Source: Rhizobiaceae bacterium
GTDB lineage: Bacteria; Pseudomonadota; Alphaproteobacteria; Rhizobiales; Rhizobiaceae
Assembly (NCBI GenBank): GCA_023953845.1
Contig: JAMLJC010000002.1
Coordinates: forward strand, 248,001 to 312,000
Reading direction: 5' to 3'
DNA length: 64,000 nt
Position numbers and translations under genes: made by a program
The notes under the pieces: model-generated
The model's input: the letters and a program-made list of their open reading frames with translations, nothing else
Databases searched by the model: none
What the model was told of the DNA's origin: nothing
In this document: positions 27,420 through 37,153 of the stretch, in pieces
Numbering within the stretch: position 1 is the stretch's first letter
Layout of the letters: each line of letters starts with the position of its first letter

Positions 27420-29603
27420 ATGGCAGTTGCGATGGGTGCTCAATCGCTGAGAAGAGAAGAGCCGGCAGAAACCGCCGATCTCGCCAACTGGCGTGCTGCT
27501 GCTGAGAAGGAGATCAAGCGCGACCCGGACACGCTGGTCTGGCAGACGCCGGAAGGCATTGCAGTCAAGCCGCTCTATACGGCCGCGGATATGGAGGGTA
27601 ACGCCTATCTCGACAGCCTGCCGGGCCAAAAGCCGTTCCTGCGCGGGCCGCGCGCGACGATGTATGCCGGGCGGCCCTGGACGATCCGGCAATATGCCGG
27701 CTTCTCGACCGCCGAGGCGTCCAACGCCTTCTACCGCAAGGCGCTCGCAGCGGGGCAGCAGGGCGTGTCGGTGGCTTTCGATCTCGCGACCCATCGCGGC
27801 TACGACAGCGATCACCCGCGCGTGGAAGGCGACGTCGGCAAGGCGGGCGTTGCCATCGATTCCGTCGAGGACATGAAGATCCTGTTCGACGGCATCCCTT
27901 TGGAGAAGGTTTCCGTGTCGATGACCATGAACGGCGCGGTGATCCCGATCCTCGCCAGTTTCATCGTCGCGGGTGAGGAGCAAGGGGTCGCGCGCGAAAA
28001 ACTTTCGGGGACCATCCAGAACGACATCCTGAAGGAGTTCATGGTCCGCAACACCTACATCTACCCGCCCGAGCCCTCGATGCGGATCATCGCCGACATC
28101 ATCGAGTACACAGCGAAGGAGATGCCGAAGTTCAACTCGATCTCCATCTCCGGCTACCACATGCAGGAGGCGGGCGCGACGCTGGTGCAGGAACTCGCCT
28201 TTACGCTGGCGGACGGGCGGGAATATGTGCGGGCCGCGCTCAGGAAAGGGCTCAACGTCGACGATTTCGCCGGGCGGCTCTCCTTCTTCTTCGCAATTGG
28301 CATGAACTTCTTCATGGAGGCGGCAAAACTCAGGGCCGCAAGGCTGCTCTGGTCGCGCATCATGGAGGAATTCCAGCCGAAGAAGGCCGAATCCTTCATG
28401 CTGCGGACCCATTGCCAGACGTCGGGCGTATCGTTGCAGGAGCAGGACCCGTACAACAACATCGTGCGCACCGCCTTTGAGGCGATGAGCGCGGTGCTTG
28501 GCGGCACGCAGTCCTTGCATACCAATTCGTTCGATGAGGCGATCGCGCTGCCGACGGAATTTTCCGCCCGCATCGCGCGCAACACGCAGCTTATCCTGCA
28601 GCACGAGACCGGCGTCACGAAGGTCGTCGATCCGCTCGCCGGCTCCTATTTCGTCGAGAGCCTGACAAAGGAGCTGGCAGACGCCGCGTGGAAGCTCATC
28701 GAGGAAATCGAGGCGATGGGCGGCATGACGAAAGCCGTGGTCGAGGGCCTGCCGAAGCGGCTCATCGAGGAAGCCGCGACGCGACGGCAGGCGGCGGTCG
28801 ACCGGGGCGACGAGGTCATCGTCGGCGTCAACAAGTATCGTCTGGAAGAAGAAGACCAGATCGACATTCTGGACATCGATAACAAGGCCGTGCGCGAGTC
28901 GCAGGTCAGGCGGCTGGAGCAGATCCGCCGGCAGCGCGACCCGGGGCGCGTCGAGCAGACGCTGGCGGCGCTGACGGACGTCGCGCGCGGCGGCAAGGGG
29001 AACATTCTGGAGGCTGCGGTGGAAGCGGCCCGCGCACGGGCAAGCGTAGGCGAAATCTCCGATGCATTGCGCAAGGCTTTCGGCGATCACGCCGCCGTGC
29101 CGAAGGTGGTGCGACACGTCTACGGCCCCGCATACAAGGACGAGCCGGAATACGCCACGCTGGTCGAGCGGCTGGAGGCGTGCGCGGAGCGGCTGGGGAG
29201 CAAGCCGCGCGTGCTGGTCGCCAAGCTCGGGCAGGACGGCCACGACCGGGGCGCCAAGGTCATCGCGTCCGCCTTCGGCGACATCGGTTTCGACGTCGTC
29301 GCCGGCCCGCTGTTCCAGACTCCGGAGGAAGCGGCCGAGACCGCGGTCGCCGCGAAGGTGCACGTCGTCGGCATGTCCTCGCTGGCTGCGGGCCACAAGA
29401 CGCTGGCGCCGCAACTGGTCGAGGCGCTCAAGGCCGGAGGCGCGGAGAACATCATTGTCGTGGTCGGCGGCGTGGTGCCGCGGCAGGACTATCAGTTTCT
29501 CTTCGACCACGGCGTCGCGGCCGTTTTCGGTCCGGGCACCAACGTGCTCGATTCGGCGCGTGCCGTTCTCGATCTCATCGAAGGCAAGAGGCGCAACGCC
29601 TGA
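27420..29603 (+). CDS. scpA: Methylmalonyl-CoA mutase, single-chain
   Basis: The 727-residue protein has the catalytic barrel first (TMYAGRPWTIRQYAGFSTAE, VAFDLATHRGYDSDHPRV, SISGYHMQEAGA). A C-terminal cobalamin-binding domain follows, with the DxHxxG motif KLGQDGHDRGAKVIASAFGD. It isomerises (R)-methylmalonyl-CoA to succinyl-CoA with adenosylcobalamin. It abuts pccA with no gap. Methylmalonyl-CoA epimerase and the MeaB-type GTPase are not in the window. Confidence 0.95.
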   Translation: MAVAMGAQSLRREEPAETADLANWRAAAEKEIKRDPDTLVWQTPEGIAVKPLYTAADMEGNAYLDSLPGQKPFLRGPRATMYAGRPWTIRQYAGFSTAEASNAFYRKALAAGQQGVSVAFDLATHRGYDSDHPRVEGDVGKAGVAIDSVEDMKILFDGIPLEKVSVSMTMNGAVIPILASFIVAGEEQGVAREKLSGTIQNDILKEFMVRNTYIYPPEPSMRIIADIIEYTAKEMPKFNSISISGYHMQEAGATLVQELAFTLADGREYVRAALRKGLNVDDFAGRLSFFFAIGMNFFMEAAKLRAARLLWSRIMEEFQPKKAESFMLRTHCQTSGVSLQEQDPYNNIVRTAFEAMSAVLGGTQSLHTNSFDEAIALPTEFSARIARNTQLILQHETGVTKVVDPLAGSYFVESLTKELADAAWKLIEEIEAMGGMTKAVVEGLPKRLIEEAATRRQAAVDRGDEVIVGVNKYRLEEEDQIDILDIDNKAVRESQVRRLEQIRRQRDPGRVEQTLAALTDVARGGKGNILEAAVEAARARASVGEISDALRKAFGDHAAVPKVVRHVYGPAYKDEPEYATLVERLEACAERLGSKPRVLVAKLGQDGHDRGAKVIASAFGDIGFDVVAGPLFQTPEEAAETAVAAKVHVVGMSSLAAGHKTLAPQLVEALKAGGAENIIVVVGGVVPRQDYQFLFDHGVAAVFGPGTNVLDSARAVLDLIEGKRRNA

Positions 29604-29628
29604 GAGGTGTGCCGCCGGAGGCCGTGTC

Positions 29629-30816
29629 GTGATCCATGATTTCTGCGTCGTCGGCGGCGGCATAGTGGGGCTGGCGACGGCGCTGGAACTCCTGCGGCAG
29701 CGGCCCGGCGCAAGCCTTCTCCTGCTGGAGAAGGAGGAGCGCGTCGGTTTCCACCAGACCGGTCACAATAGCGGCGTGATCCATGCCGGCATCTACTACG
29801 CGCCGGGCAGCCTGAAGGCGAAACTCTGCTTCGAGGGCCTGCATGCCACGAAGGATTTCTGCGACGAGCACGGCATTCCCTACGACACCTGCGGCAAGCT
29901 GATCGTCGCCACCAACGAGGTCGAACTGCGCCGCAACGATGCGCTGTTCGAGCGGGCGACGGCGAACGGGCTGAAGCTCAGTCGCGTCGGACCCGAGGAG
30001 CTGCGGGAACTGGAGCCGAACATTGCAGGCGTCGGCGCTCTTCTAAGCCCGGAAACGGGTATCGTGAGCTATCTCCGGATCTGCGAGAAGATGGCCGACC
30101 TGCTGCGCAAGGCCAGCGCGGAGATACGGCTAGGCGCAGCGGTGACGGGAATCAGGGACGAGCAGGAAAGCGTCACGGTGGTGGCGGGCGACGAATCGTG
30201 GCAGGCCCGCCGTCTCGTCTGCTGCGGTGGATTGCAGTCAGATCGGCTTGCGCGGCTGGCCGGCGCGAAGGCGGATTTCCGCATCGTGCCGTTCCGGGGC
30301 GAATATTTCGTGCTGCCGCCGTCAAGGAACGACATTGTCAGGCATCTGATCTACCCCGCGCCCGACCCGTCGCTGCCCTTTCTCGGCATCCACCTGACGC
30401 GGATGATCGACGGCAGCGTGACGGTCGGTCCGAACGCGGTGCTCGGACTGGCGCGGGAGGGCTATCCCCGCCTTGCTTTCGACGTGCGCGACACGCTCGA
30501 TCTCGCCACCTATGGCGGTTTCTGGAAGCTCGTCGCGAAGAACTGGCGGCATGCGGCGGGAGAATTGCGCAACTCCATCTGGACGCGCGGCTATCTGCGG
30601 GAGTGCCGGAAATACTGCCCCGGTCTGACGCTGGAGGATCTGCGGCCCTATCCCGCCGGCATACGCGCGCAGGCGGTGACGCCCCGAGGCGAGGCGATCC
30701 ATGATTTTCTGTTCGCCGCGACGCGGCGCACCCTGCATGTCTGCAACGCGCCGTCACCGGCGGCCACGTCCGCCATCCCCATCGCAAGGATGATCGCCGC
30801 GAAGATTCTGGCCTGA
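29629..30816 (+). CDS. lhgO: L-2-hydroxyglutarate oxidase/dehydrogenase (LhgO)
   Basis: The 395-residue FAD protein of the DAO family has FCVVGGGIVGLATALELL at the N-terminus and GFHQTGHNSGVIHAGIYY. FRGEYFVLP and PNAVLGLAREGY also match LhgO. Relatives oxidise L-2-hydroxyglutarate to 2-oxoglutarate and pass electrons to the quinone pool. The GTG at 29629 follows GGAG by 8 bp, and the MIHDFCVVG start fits the family. It lies 25 bp after the mutase, so read-through is likely, though no direct pathway link is obvious. Confidence 0.88.
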   Translation: MIHDFCVVGGGIVGLATALELLRQRPGASLLLLEKEERVGFHQTGHNSGVIHAGIYYAPGSLKAKLCFEGLHATKDFCDEHGIPYDTCGKLIVATNEVELRRNDALFERATANGLKLSRVGPEELRELEPNIAGVGALLSPETGIVSYLRICEKMADLLRKASAEIRLGAAVTGIRDEQESVTVVAGDESWQARRLVCCGGLQSDRLARLAGAKADFRIVPFRGEYFVLPPSRNDIVRHLIYPAPDPSLPFLGIHLTRMIDGSVTVGPNAVLGLAREGYPRLAFDVRDTLDLATYGGFWKLVAKNWRHAAGELRNSIWTRGYLRECRKYCPGLTLEDLRPYPAGIRAQAVTPRGEAIHDFLFAATRRTLHVCNAPSPAATSAIPIARMIAAKILA

Positions 30817-30945
30817 ACAGTATGCCGGGCGGGAGTCATTTCGCCGCGCGGAAAAATGCTCTAGCCTGATGATCGCGGCTTTCCGGTCAAGCGGCCGGGA
30901 GGCGCACCGTCGCCTATCGTTGCAAACATCGTCAAGGGGTAAAGC

Positions 30946-31953
30946 GTGTCGTTGAGGATCGGGTACAAGGCTTCCGCCGAGCAGTTCGCGCCGCGCGATC
31001 TGCTGGATTTCGCCGTCGAGACGGAAGCGGCAGGCTTCGACTCCGTCTTCATCAGCGATCATTTCCAGCCGTGGCGGCATACGGGCGGACATGCGCCTTT
31101 CGCCATGTCCTGGATGGGCGCGCTCGGCGCGCGGACGTCCCGGGTGCAGATCGGCACCAGCGTGCTGACGCCGACGTTCCGCTACCATCCCTCGATCGTG
31201 GCGCAGGCTTTCGGGACGCTGGGTTCGCTGTTTCCGGGGCGCATTATCCTCGGCATCGGCACGGGCGAATCGCTGAACGAGGTGCCCGCCACGCGCACCG
31301 AGTGGCCCGAACTCAAGGAGCGCTTTGCCCGCCTGCGGGAGTCGGTCGACCTGATGAACCGCCTGTTCCGGGAGGAGCGGCTGACCTTCGACGGCACCTA
31401 TTACAAGACCGAGAACGCCACGATCTACGACCGTCCGGACGTTCCGGTGCCGATCTACGTCGCGGGTGCGGGGCCGATGATCGCGAAATTCGCCGGCCGC
31501 GTCGCCGACGGTTTCATCTGCACCAGCGGCAAGGCGCCTGAGCTTTACAGCGAGACGCTGCTGCCGAACGTCGCCGCCGGGCTCGATGCGGCGGGCAGGA
31601 CGCCGGATTCGATCGATCGCATGATCGAGATGAAAGTCTCCTTCGACACCGACCGGCAGCGCGCGCTGGAGGACACGCGGTTCTGGGCGGCTCTGTCGCT
31701 GTCGCCGGAGGAGAAGATGTCGGTCGAAGACCCGCTGGAAATGGAGAAGTTGGCCGATAATCTGCCGATCGAGCGCGCCGCCAAGCGCTGGATCGTCACC
31801 AACGATCCGGACGAGATGGTCGAGCGCATCCGGCCCTATGTCGATCTTGGCTTCCGGCATCTTGTGTTCCATGCTCCGGGTTCGGACCAGAAACGCTTCA
31901 TCAGGCTTTTCTCGGAACAGGTGATGCCGAAGCTGCGCAAGACATTCGGCTGA
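30946..31953 (+). CDS. fgd: F420-dependent luciferase-like oxidoreductase, Fgd (glucose-6-phosphate dehydrogenase)-like
   Basis: The 335-residue TIM-barrel LLM protein closely resembles mycobacterial FGD1 as I know it: RIGYKASAEQFAPRDLLDFA, SDHFQPWRHTGGHAPF, GTSVLTPTFRYHPSIVAQAF and FICTSGKAPELY. IERAAKRWIVTNDPDE also matches. The His and Trp of DHFQPWRH and the Lys of TSGK correspond to catalytic and phosphate-binding residues in FGD1. It probably reduces F420 with glucose-6-phosphate or a related sugar phosphate. GTG 30946 is preceded by AAGGGG. It lies close to the F420 synthesis operon, which fits. Confidence 0.85.
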   Translation: MSLRIGYKASAEQFAPRDLLDFAVETEAAGFDSVFISDHFQPWRHTGGHAPFAMSWMGALGARTSRVQIGTSVLTPTFRYHPSIVAQAFGTLGSLFPGRIILGIGTGESLNEVPATRTEWPELKERFARLRESVDLMNRLFREERLTFDGTYYKTENATIYDRPDVPVPIYVAGAGPMIAKFAGRVADGFICTSGKAPELYSETLLPNVAAGLDAAGRTPDSIDRMIEMKVSFDTDRQRALEDTRFWAALSLSPEEKMSVEDPLEMEKLADNLPIERAAKRWIVTNDPDEMVERIRPYVDLGFRHLVFHAPGSDQKRFIRLFSEQVMPKLRKTFG

Positions 31954-31993
31954 GGGGAAGGCCGGAGGAACCGGCCAGAACGGAGTGAGGACA

Positions 31994-33001
31994 TTGGAAT
32001 TCGCTATTACATTCAAGGGTTTTGTCGAGGCTGAGCGGGCGCGCTACCTCGTCCGCATGGCCGAATATGCCGGCTTCAAATATTGCTGGTTCTACGATTC
32101 CCATATCCTGTGGCGCGACTGCTACGCGGCCATCGCCATGTGCATGGAGCACACCACGGCCATGCGTTTCGGGCCGCTGGTCACCAACCCCGATGTGCGC
32201 GACTGGTCCGTCGCGGCTTCCATCTTCGGCTCGCTGTCGAAGCAGAGCGGCGGCCGTTTCGACCTCGGCGTCGGCCGGGGAGATTCCTCGCGGCGCGTCA
32301 TGGGCTTCAAGCCGGCGACGCTGGCGCGCGTGGCCGAGTTCATACACAAGACCAAGGCGATGGTGCGCGGCGACGAGGTCGTCTACGGCGAATCGCCGGA
32401 GCCGGTGAAGTTTCCATGGGCAGTGGGGCACGAGATGCCGGCCTGGATCGCGGCCTACGGGCCGCTGGCGCTGAAGACAGCGGGAGAGCATGCCGACGGC
32501 GTCGTGTTGCAGATCGCCGAGCCGGGCTTGTGCAAATGGTTCACCGACCAGTGCATCGAGACGGGCAAGGCGGCCGGCAAGGACATGTCCGGCTTCCGCT
32601 CGATGGCGGCCGCGCCGGCCTACTTCGGCCCGAGGGACAAGGCGATCGAGGCGACGAAGTGGTTTCCGGCCATGGTCGGCAACCACGTCGCGGACATTGT
32701 CGAGAAATACGGCAAGGATTCCGATCTCGTGCCGAAGAGCCTCACCTCCTATGTGGAGAAGCGGCGCGGCTATGACTATTCGAAGCACGGGCAGAGCGAC
32801 AATCCGTATCTCGATTTCATCACGCCGGACGTGGTCGAAAGCTTCTGCGTGCTGGGCGAGCCGGAGGAGCACGTCGCCAAGATCAAGGCGCTGCAGAAGG
32901 CCGGCGTGACGCAGTTCAACATCTATCTGGACAGCGGCCAGGAAGAAGAGATCATCGCCGGTTACGGCCGCGACGTGATCCCGGCATTTGCGAAGGGGTG
33001 A
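31994..33001 (+). CDS. F420-dependent LLM-class oxidoreductase
   Basis: The 335-residue luciferase-like monooxygenase-family protein shows FAITFKGFVEAERARYLVRM, WFYDSHILWRDCYAA, FDLGVGRGDSSRRVMG and DLVPKSLTSYVEKRRGYDY. It fits the TIGR03842-type group assigned to F420. The TTG at 31994 (start MEFAITFKGF) is preferred over the GTG at 31985, because CGGAGTGAGG lies at the right distance before it and relatives begin MxFxITFKG. The substrate is unknown. It faces the convergent fbiC gene. Confidence 0.75.
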   Translation: MEFAITFKGFVEAERARYLVRMAEYAGFKYCWFYDSHILWRDCYAAIAMCMEHTTAMRFGPLVTNPDVRDWSVAASIFGSLSKQSGGRFDLGVGRGDSSRRVMGFKPATLARVAEFIHKTKAMVRGDEVVYGESPEPVKFPWAVGHEMPAWIAAYGPLALKTAGEHADGVVLQIAEPGLCKWFTDQCIETGKAAGKDMSGFRSMAAAPAYFGPRDKAIEATKWFPAMVGNHVADIVEKYGKDSDLVPKSLTSYVEKRRGYDYSKHGQSDNPYLDFITPDVVESFCVLGEPEEHVAKIKALQKAGVTQFNIYLDSGQEEEIIAGYGRDVIPAFAKG

Positions 33002-33028
33002 AACGCTGGACGGGCGCGTCGACGCCCG

Positions 33029-35482
33029 TCACCCATGCCGCGAGCGGCGCGCGGCGTAACGCTCCGCCGCCGCTTCGTTCCTGCGTAGCAGCGGCGTGTT
33101 GACGACATCGCTCAGTTCGCCGGCTGCGAAAGCCATGCGGCGGCGCTCCGGCGGCGCGTCGGCGTAGAGCGTCGTGCGTAGGCGTGGCAAGCGGCCGTTG
33201 GAACGGATAAGCTCCTCCATCAGCGTCGGCGACATTTCCTGGCCGTGGGAAGCGCCGGCGGCGCGCGAGATGGTCTCGTTCATCAGCGTGCCGCCGAGAT
33301 CGTTGACGCCGGCGCGCAGCGCCCGCGCCACGCCTTCCGCGCCGAGTTTTACCCAGGACGCCTGGATGTTGGTGATGTGCGGATGGAGAGCCAGCCGCGC
33401 CACCGCATGCATCAGCAGCGCCTCGCGGAAGGTCGGGCCGCGCCGCGCTTCGCCCTTGAGATAGATCGGGGCTTCCATATGAACGAAGGGCAGGGGGACG
33501 AACTCGGTGAAGCCGCCCGTCTCCTTCTGCAAATCGCGGATGCGCATGATATGTCGCGCCCAGTGGACCGGCCGCTCGATATGGCCGAACATGATGGTTG
33601 CCGTGCTTCTCAGGCCCACGCGGTGCGCCGCGCGCATGACCTCAAGCCACTCGCCGGTGCGCACCTTGTCGGCGCATAAGATGTCGCGCACTTCATCGTC
33701 GAGGATTTCCGCCGCCGTACCCGGCAGGCTGCTGAGGCCGGCCTTGCGCAGTTCGGTCAGGAACTCCTCCAGCGAGACGCCGAGAGTCTGCGTGCCGTGC
33801 CAGACTTCCAGCGGCGAGAAGGCGTGAACGTGCATGTCCGGCGCGGCCGTTTTCACCGCGCGGCAGATGTCGAGATAGGTTTCGCCCGTATAGTCCGGAT
33901 GGATGCCGCCCTGCATGCAGACCTCGGTCGCGCCGCGCGCCCAAGCTTCGCGGGTGCGGCGCTCGATCTCGTCGAGGCTGAGATCGTATGGCGTGCCGCG
34001 CAGATTTTCGGACAGCTTGCCCTTGGAGAAGGCGCAGAACCTGCACTTGTAGGAGCAGACATTGGTGTAGTTGATGTTGCGCGTGACGACATAGCTCACC
34101 GTGTCGGCGTTGACGGCGGCGCGCAGTTCGTCCGCCGCGCGGCAGACGGCGAGGAGGTCGCCACCACGCGCCTCGAACAGACCGACAATTTCCCTTTCGC
34201 CAAGTGAAGCGCCGGACTGCGCACGATCGAGGAGCCGCGACAACGGCCCGGTAATCGCCGGCGTGGCGGGCGTGTCGAAAACCTTCGTCCATTGCGGCAG
34301 GCTTTCCGCACGACCCGGCGACCAGTCATCTGAACGCACGAAACCATCGGAGTCGACGGCTTCCAGCACGGGCGTGCGGAACGCCGGCTCCAGCCATTTT
34401 TTCGCGTCCTTGAGATGCGACGGATAGATCGGCAGGCGCTGCACCAGATGCTTGCCGGCCGTCTCGGTCGCGCGTTCAAGAATGTCGAGATGCGGCCATG
34501 GCGCTTCCGGGTTGACGTAGTCGGGGGTGACCGGGGATACGCCGCCCCAGTCGTTGATGCCGGCTCCGATGAAGCGGCTGAGCGTGCCGCGCGCAAGGTT
34601 CGGCGGCGCCTGGATGCTCATCGTCGGGCCGAACACCAGACGCGCCACTGCGATCGTCCAGAGGTGGTCGTCGAGATCGGGCTCGGGGGCCGCGCTCATG
34701 CGCGTGCCGTCCTTGGCGCTGAAATTCTGGACGATGATTTCCTGGATGTGGCCGTATTCGTCGTTGATGTCGCGCAGCGCCAGCATGGCCTCGATGCGCT
34801 CCAGCCGCGTTTCGCCGATGCCGATCAGCAGCCCGGAAGTGAAGGGCACGGCGGCCTCGCCGGCGAGACGGATCGTTTCAAGGCGGGCGGCGGGCACTTT
34901 GTCCGGCGAGCCGAAATGCGGCCCGCCGCGCTCGCTCAGCCGCTCGCTGATGGTTTCGAGCATGATGCCCATCGAAGCGGAAACGGTTTTCAGCCGTTTC
35001 AGATCGTCCAGTCCCATCAGGCCGGGATTGAGATGCGGCATCAGGCCGGTTTCGGTAAAGGTTCTCCCCGCCGCTTCCAGAAGATAGTCGAGCGTGGAGG
35101 CATGGCTGAGTTCCGCCAGCGCCTCGCGCGCGGCGCGATAGCGCATCTCCGGCTTGTCGCCGAGGGTGAAGAGCGCTTCCGTGCAGCCCGCCGCTGCGCC
35201 ACGCCGCGCGATCTCCAGCACCTGTTCCATGGAGAGATAGGCAGCCTCGCCACGCTTCGGCGGATGGGCGAAGGTGCAGTAGTGGCAGACGTCGCGGCAC
35301 AGATGGGTGAGCGGAATGAAGACTTTTCGCGAATAGGACACTGCGGAGCCGAAACCCTGATCGCGGATTTCGGCGGCGGTTTCGAGAAGCCGCGCGTCGA
35401 GGTCCACCGAAGCGAGCGAAAGCGCCTCGTCATGGGTAAGCGTATGGCCGGATGCCGCGCGGGCGAGGATGTCAGGCTTCAT
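33029..35482 (-). CDS. fbiC: FO synthase, fused CofG-CofH (FbiC)
   Basis: The 817-residue bifunctional radical SAM protein has the CofG half first, with the 4Fe-4S motif CRDVCHYC at residues 62-69. The CofH half has CSYKCRFC near residues 474-481. Together they make 7,8-didemethyl-8-hydroxy-5-deazariboflavin (FO) from tyrosine and the riboflavin precursor, using SAM. Fused forms are typical of bacteria. Its start overlaps the cofC stop by 11 bp. It is the distal gene of a four-gene minus-strand F420 operon. Confidence 0.95.
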   Translation of the reverse strand: MKPDILARAASGHTLTHDEALSLASVDLDARLLETAAEIRDQGFGSAVSYSRKVFIPLTHLCRDVCHYCTFAHPPKRGEAAYLSMEQVLEIARRGAAAGCTEALFTLGDKPEMRYRAAREALAELSHASTLDYLLEAAGRTFTETGLMPHLNPGLMGLDDLKRLKTVSASMGIMLETISERLSERGGPHFGSPDKVPAARLETIRLAGEAAVPFTSGLLIGIGETRLERIEAMLALRDINDEYGHIQEIIVQNFSAKDGTRMSAAPEPDLDDHLWTIAVARLVFGPTMSIQAPPNLARGTLSRFIGAGINDWGGVSPVTPDYVNPEAPWPHLDILERATETAGKHLVQRLPIYPSHLKDAKKWLEPAFRTPVLEAVDSDGFVRSDDWSPGRAESLPQWTKVFDTPATPAITGPLSRLLDRAQSGASLGEREIVGLFEARGGDLLAVCRAADELRAAVNADTVSYVVTRNINYTNVCSYKCRFCAFSKGKLSENLRGTPYDLSLDEIERRTREAWARGATEVCMQGGIHPDYTGETYLDICRAVKTAAPDMHVHAFSPLEVWHGTQTLGVSLEEFLTELRKAGLSSLPGTAAEILDDEVRDILCADKVRTGEWLEVMRAAHRVGLRSTATIMFGHIERPVHWARHIMRIRDLQKETGGFTEFVPLPFVHMEAPIYLKGEARRGPTFREALLMHAVARLALHPHITNIQASWVKLGAEGVARALRAGVNDLGGTLMNETISRAAGASHGQEMSPTLMEELIRSNGRLPRLRTTLYADAPPERRRMAFAAGELSDVVNTPLLRRNEAAAERYAARRSRHG

Positions 35483-36164
35483 GCGTCGTCATTCCTGCGG
35501 CCGACGCTGCGGTCTCTTTCAGGTTCAGTCCGGAGAGATAGCCGTGCGTCAACGTCTGCGAGTTCCTCGACAGCATTGCACCGAGATCGGCGGGTCTGTC
35601 GATATCCAAAGCGAGTCGGGGGAGCAACGGCAGCATGGGCTCAATTCCCGCCTTGCGCGCCAGTGCGCAATGACGGGCAAAGCTGTCTGGCCCGAAGGAG
35701 AAGGACAGCAGATCGGGCGGCGAGCAGGCGAGGGCGTTCGAGCCGCCGTCAGAATCCGCCCGCGCAATGGTGACGGCGGGGTTGCCGTTGTGACCTTCGA
35801 GCATGGCTTCGATGTCGGCCGGCGTGACGAGAGGCACATCGCCGGGAAGGATGAGGACGCCGGTTGCGCCGAGCCGCGAGGCAGTTGCCATCGCACCGGC
35901 GAGTGCTGCGTTCAGGCCGCTTTCCATTTTCTCAGCCAGCACAGTCGCACCTTCCCGTCTCGCAAGCGCGGCAATCTCCTCATCCGCCGTCACCACAGCG
36001 ACGCCGGAGAGGCGCGGTGTCGCCAGCGCAGCGCGGATGACATCGGTTGCCATGATGCGGACCAGCATCTCCCGCTGGCCTTCGGAGAGTGCGGCCGAAA
36101 GCCGCCGCTTGGCATCCTTCAGCCGCTTTACCGGGATAAGGCACCAGATGCCGGCATCGCTCAA
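35472..36164 (-). CDS. cofC: CofC/FbiD-type guanylyltransferase of F420 biosynthesis
   Basis: The 230-residue nucleotidyltransferase starts WCLIPVKRLKDAKRRLSAAL and has GVLILPGDVPLVTPADIEAM and ADSDGGSNALACSPP, typical of CofC/FbiD. It activates 2-phospholactate, phosphoenolpyruvate or 3-phosphoglycerate with GTP to form the side-chain precursor. Which of the three is used here cannot be told from sequence alone; proteobacterial homologues differ. It overlaps cofD by 4 bp and fbiC by 11 bp. Confidence 0.92.
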   Translation of the reverse strand: MSDAGIWCLIPVKRLKDAKRRLSAALSEGQREMLVRIMATDVIRAALATPRLSGVAVVTADEEIAALARREGATVLAEKMESGLNAALAGAMATASRLGATGVLILPGDVPLVTPADIEAMLEGHNGNPAVTIARADSDGGSNALACSPPDLLSFSFGPDSFARHCALARKAGIEPMLPLLPRLALDIDRPADLGAMLSRNSQTLTHGYLSGLNLKETAASAAGMTTHEA

Positions 36165-37150
36165 GGGGCGTCTCCGGCCTTGAGCGAATGCGCGAAATCG
36201 AGCACGGCGCGGGCGAGCCGCTCCTTGTCCTCAACCGTGTGCATGACGGTTCCGGTTGCCAGCACCGGCAGATCGAGTGTGGCTGCCTCAGCGGCGTCGG
36301 ATGCATCGATGACGAGGCCATCGACAAGCCCGCGATAATGTTCGGCAACGGACGCCGTGGTGACCGGCAAATTCAGCTCGCGCATGATCTTGGCCGTCGG
36401 ACCCTTGACGGCCGCGCCGCCGACGATCGGAGAGACCGCGATGACCGGCGCGGGAGCCGAGGCCAGCGCCTCGCGCAGGCCGGGCAGCGCCAACAGGGGA
36501 TCGACGCTGAGATACGGATTCGAAGGGCAGATCACGATCGCCGCCAATGACGAATCGGCGAGGGCTTGCATCAGCACCGGATGCGGACGCGCGTCCGCCA
36601 CGCCCTCAAAGGCGATGCCGCGCACTTCAGGCGCGCACTGGCGTTCGACGAAATAGCGCTGGAAGTCGAGATCGCCTTCCGGGGTGCTGACCTTCGTGCG
36701 AACGGGATCGTCGCTCATCGGCAGCAGATGCGCCTCGATGCCGAGGCGTGCCGCGAAACCGGCGGTGATTTTGGAAAGGCTCCGGCCTTCCTTCAACTGC
36801 ATTGTGCGCAGCACATGGGTAGCGAGATCGCGGTCGCCGAGATTGAACCACTTCTCGCCGCCCAGCCTGCCGAGGGCGGCCATGAAGTTCCAGCTTTCTC
36901 CCGCAAGGCCCCAGCCGCGTTCCGTGTCGTTCAGGCCGGCCAGCGTGTAAGTGACGGTGTCGATGTCGGGCGAGACATGCAGGCCGAGATGCTCGAAATC
37001 GTCGCCCGTGTTGATCGCGACCGTCAGCCTGCCGGGTGCGAGGACCCGGTAGAGGCCGAGCGCGAGTTTGGCGCCGCCGACGCCGCCGCAAAGCGCCAGA
37101 ACTCTCGCGTCCGTCCTCTCGGAGGCTGGTGCGTTGCTGCGGTCGATCAC
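36161..37150 (-). CDS. cofD: CofD/FbiA phospho-lactyl transferase of F420 biosynthesis
   Basis: The 329-residue protein has LALCGGVGGAKLALGLYRV near the N-terminus, NTGDDFEHLGLHVSPDIDTV, and ICPSNPYLSVDPLLALPGLR. This is the standard motif order of 2-phospho-L-lactate transferase. It joins the CofC product to FO, giving F420-0 or dehydro-F420-0. It lies 3 bp after cofE and overlaps cofC by 4 bp, so the operon order is cofE-cofD-cofC-fbiC. Confidence 0.94.
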   Translation of the reverse strand: MIDRSNAPASERTDARVLALCGGVGGAKLALGLYRVLAPGRLTVAINTGDDFEHLGLHVSPDIDTVTYTLAGLNDTERGWGLAGESWNFMAALGRLGGEKWFNLGDRDLATHVLRTMQLKEGRSLSKITAGFAARLGIEAHLLPMSDDPVRTKVSTPEGDLDFQRYFVERQCAPEVRGIAFEGVADARPHPVLMQALADSSLAAIVICPSNPYLSVDPLLALPGLREALASAPAPVIAVSPIVGGAAVKGPTAKIMRELNLPVTTASVAEHYRGLVDGLVIDASDAAEAATLDLPVLATGTVMHTVEDKERLARAVLDFAHSLKAGDAP

Positions 37151-37153
37151 GTC

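Noticed and set aside
34415..35773. A 452-codon plus-strand frame opposite fbiC/cofC
   Set aside because: It is antisense to two confidently identified genes and shows no protein family features.
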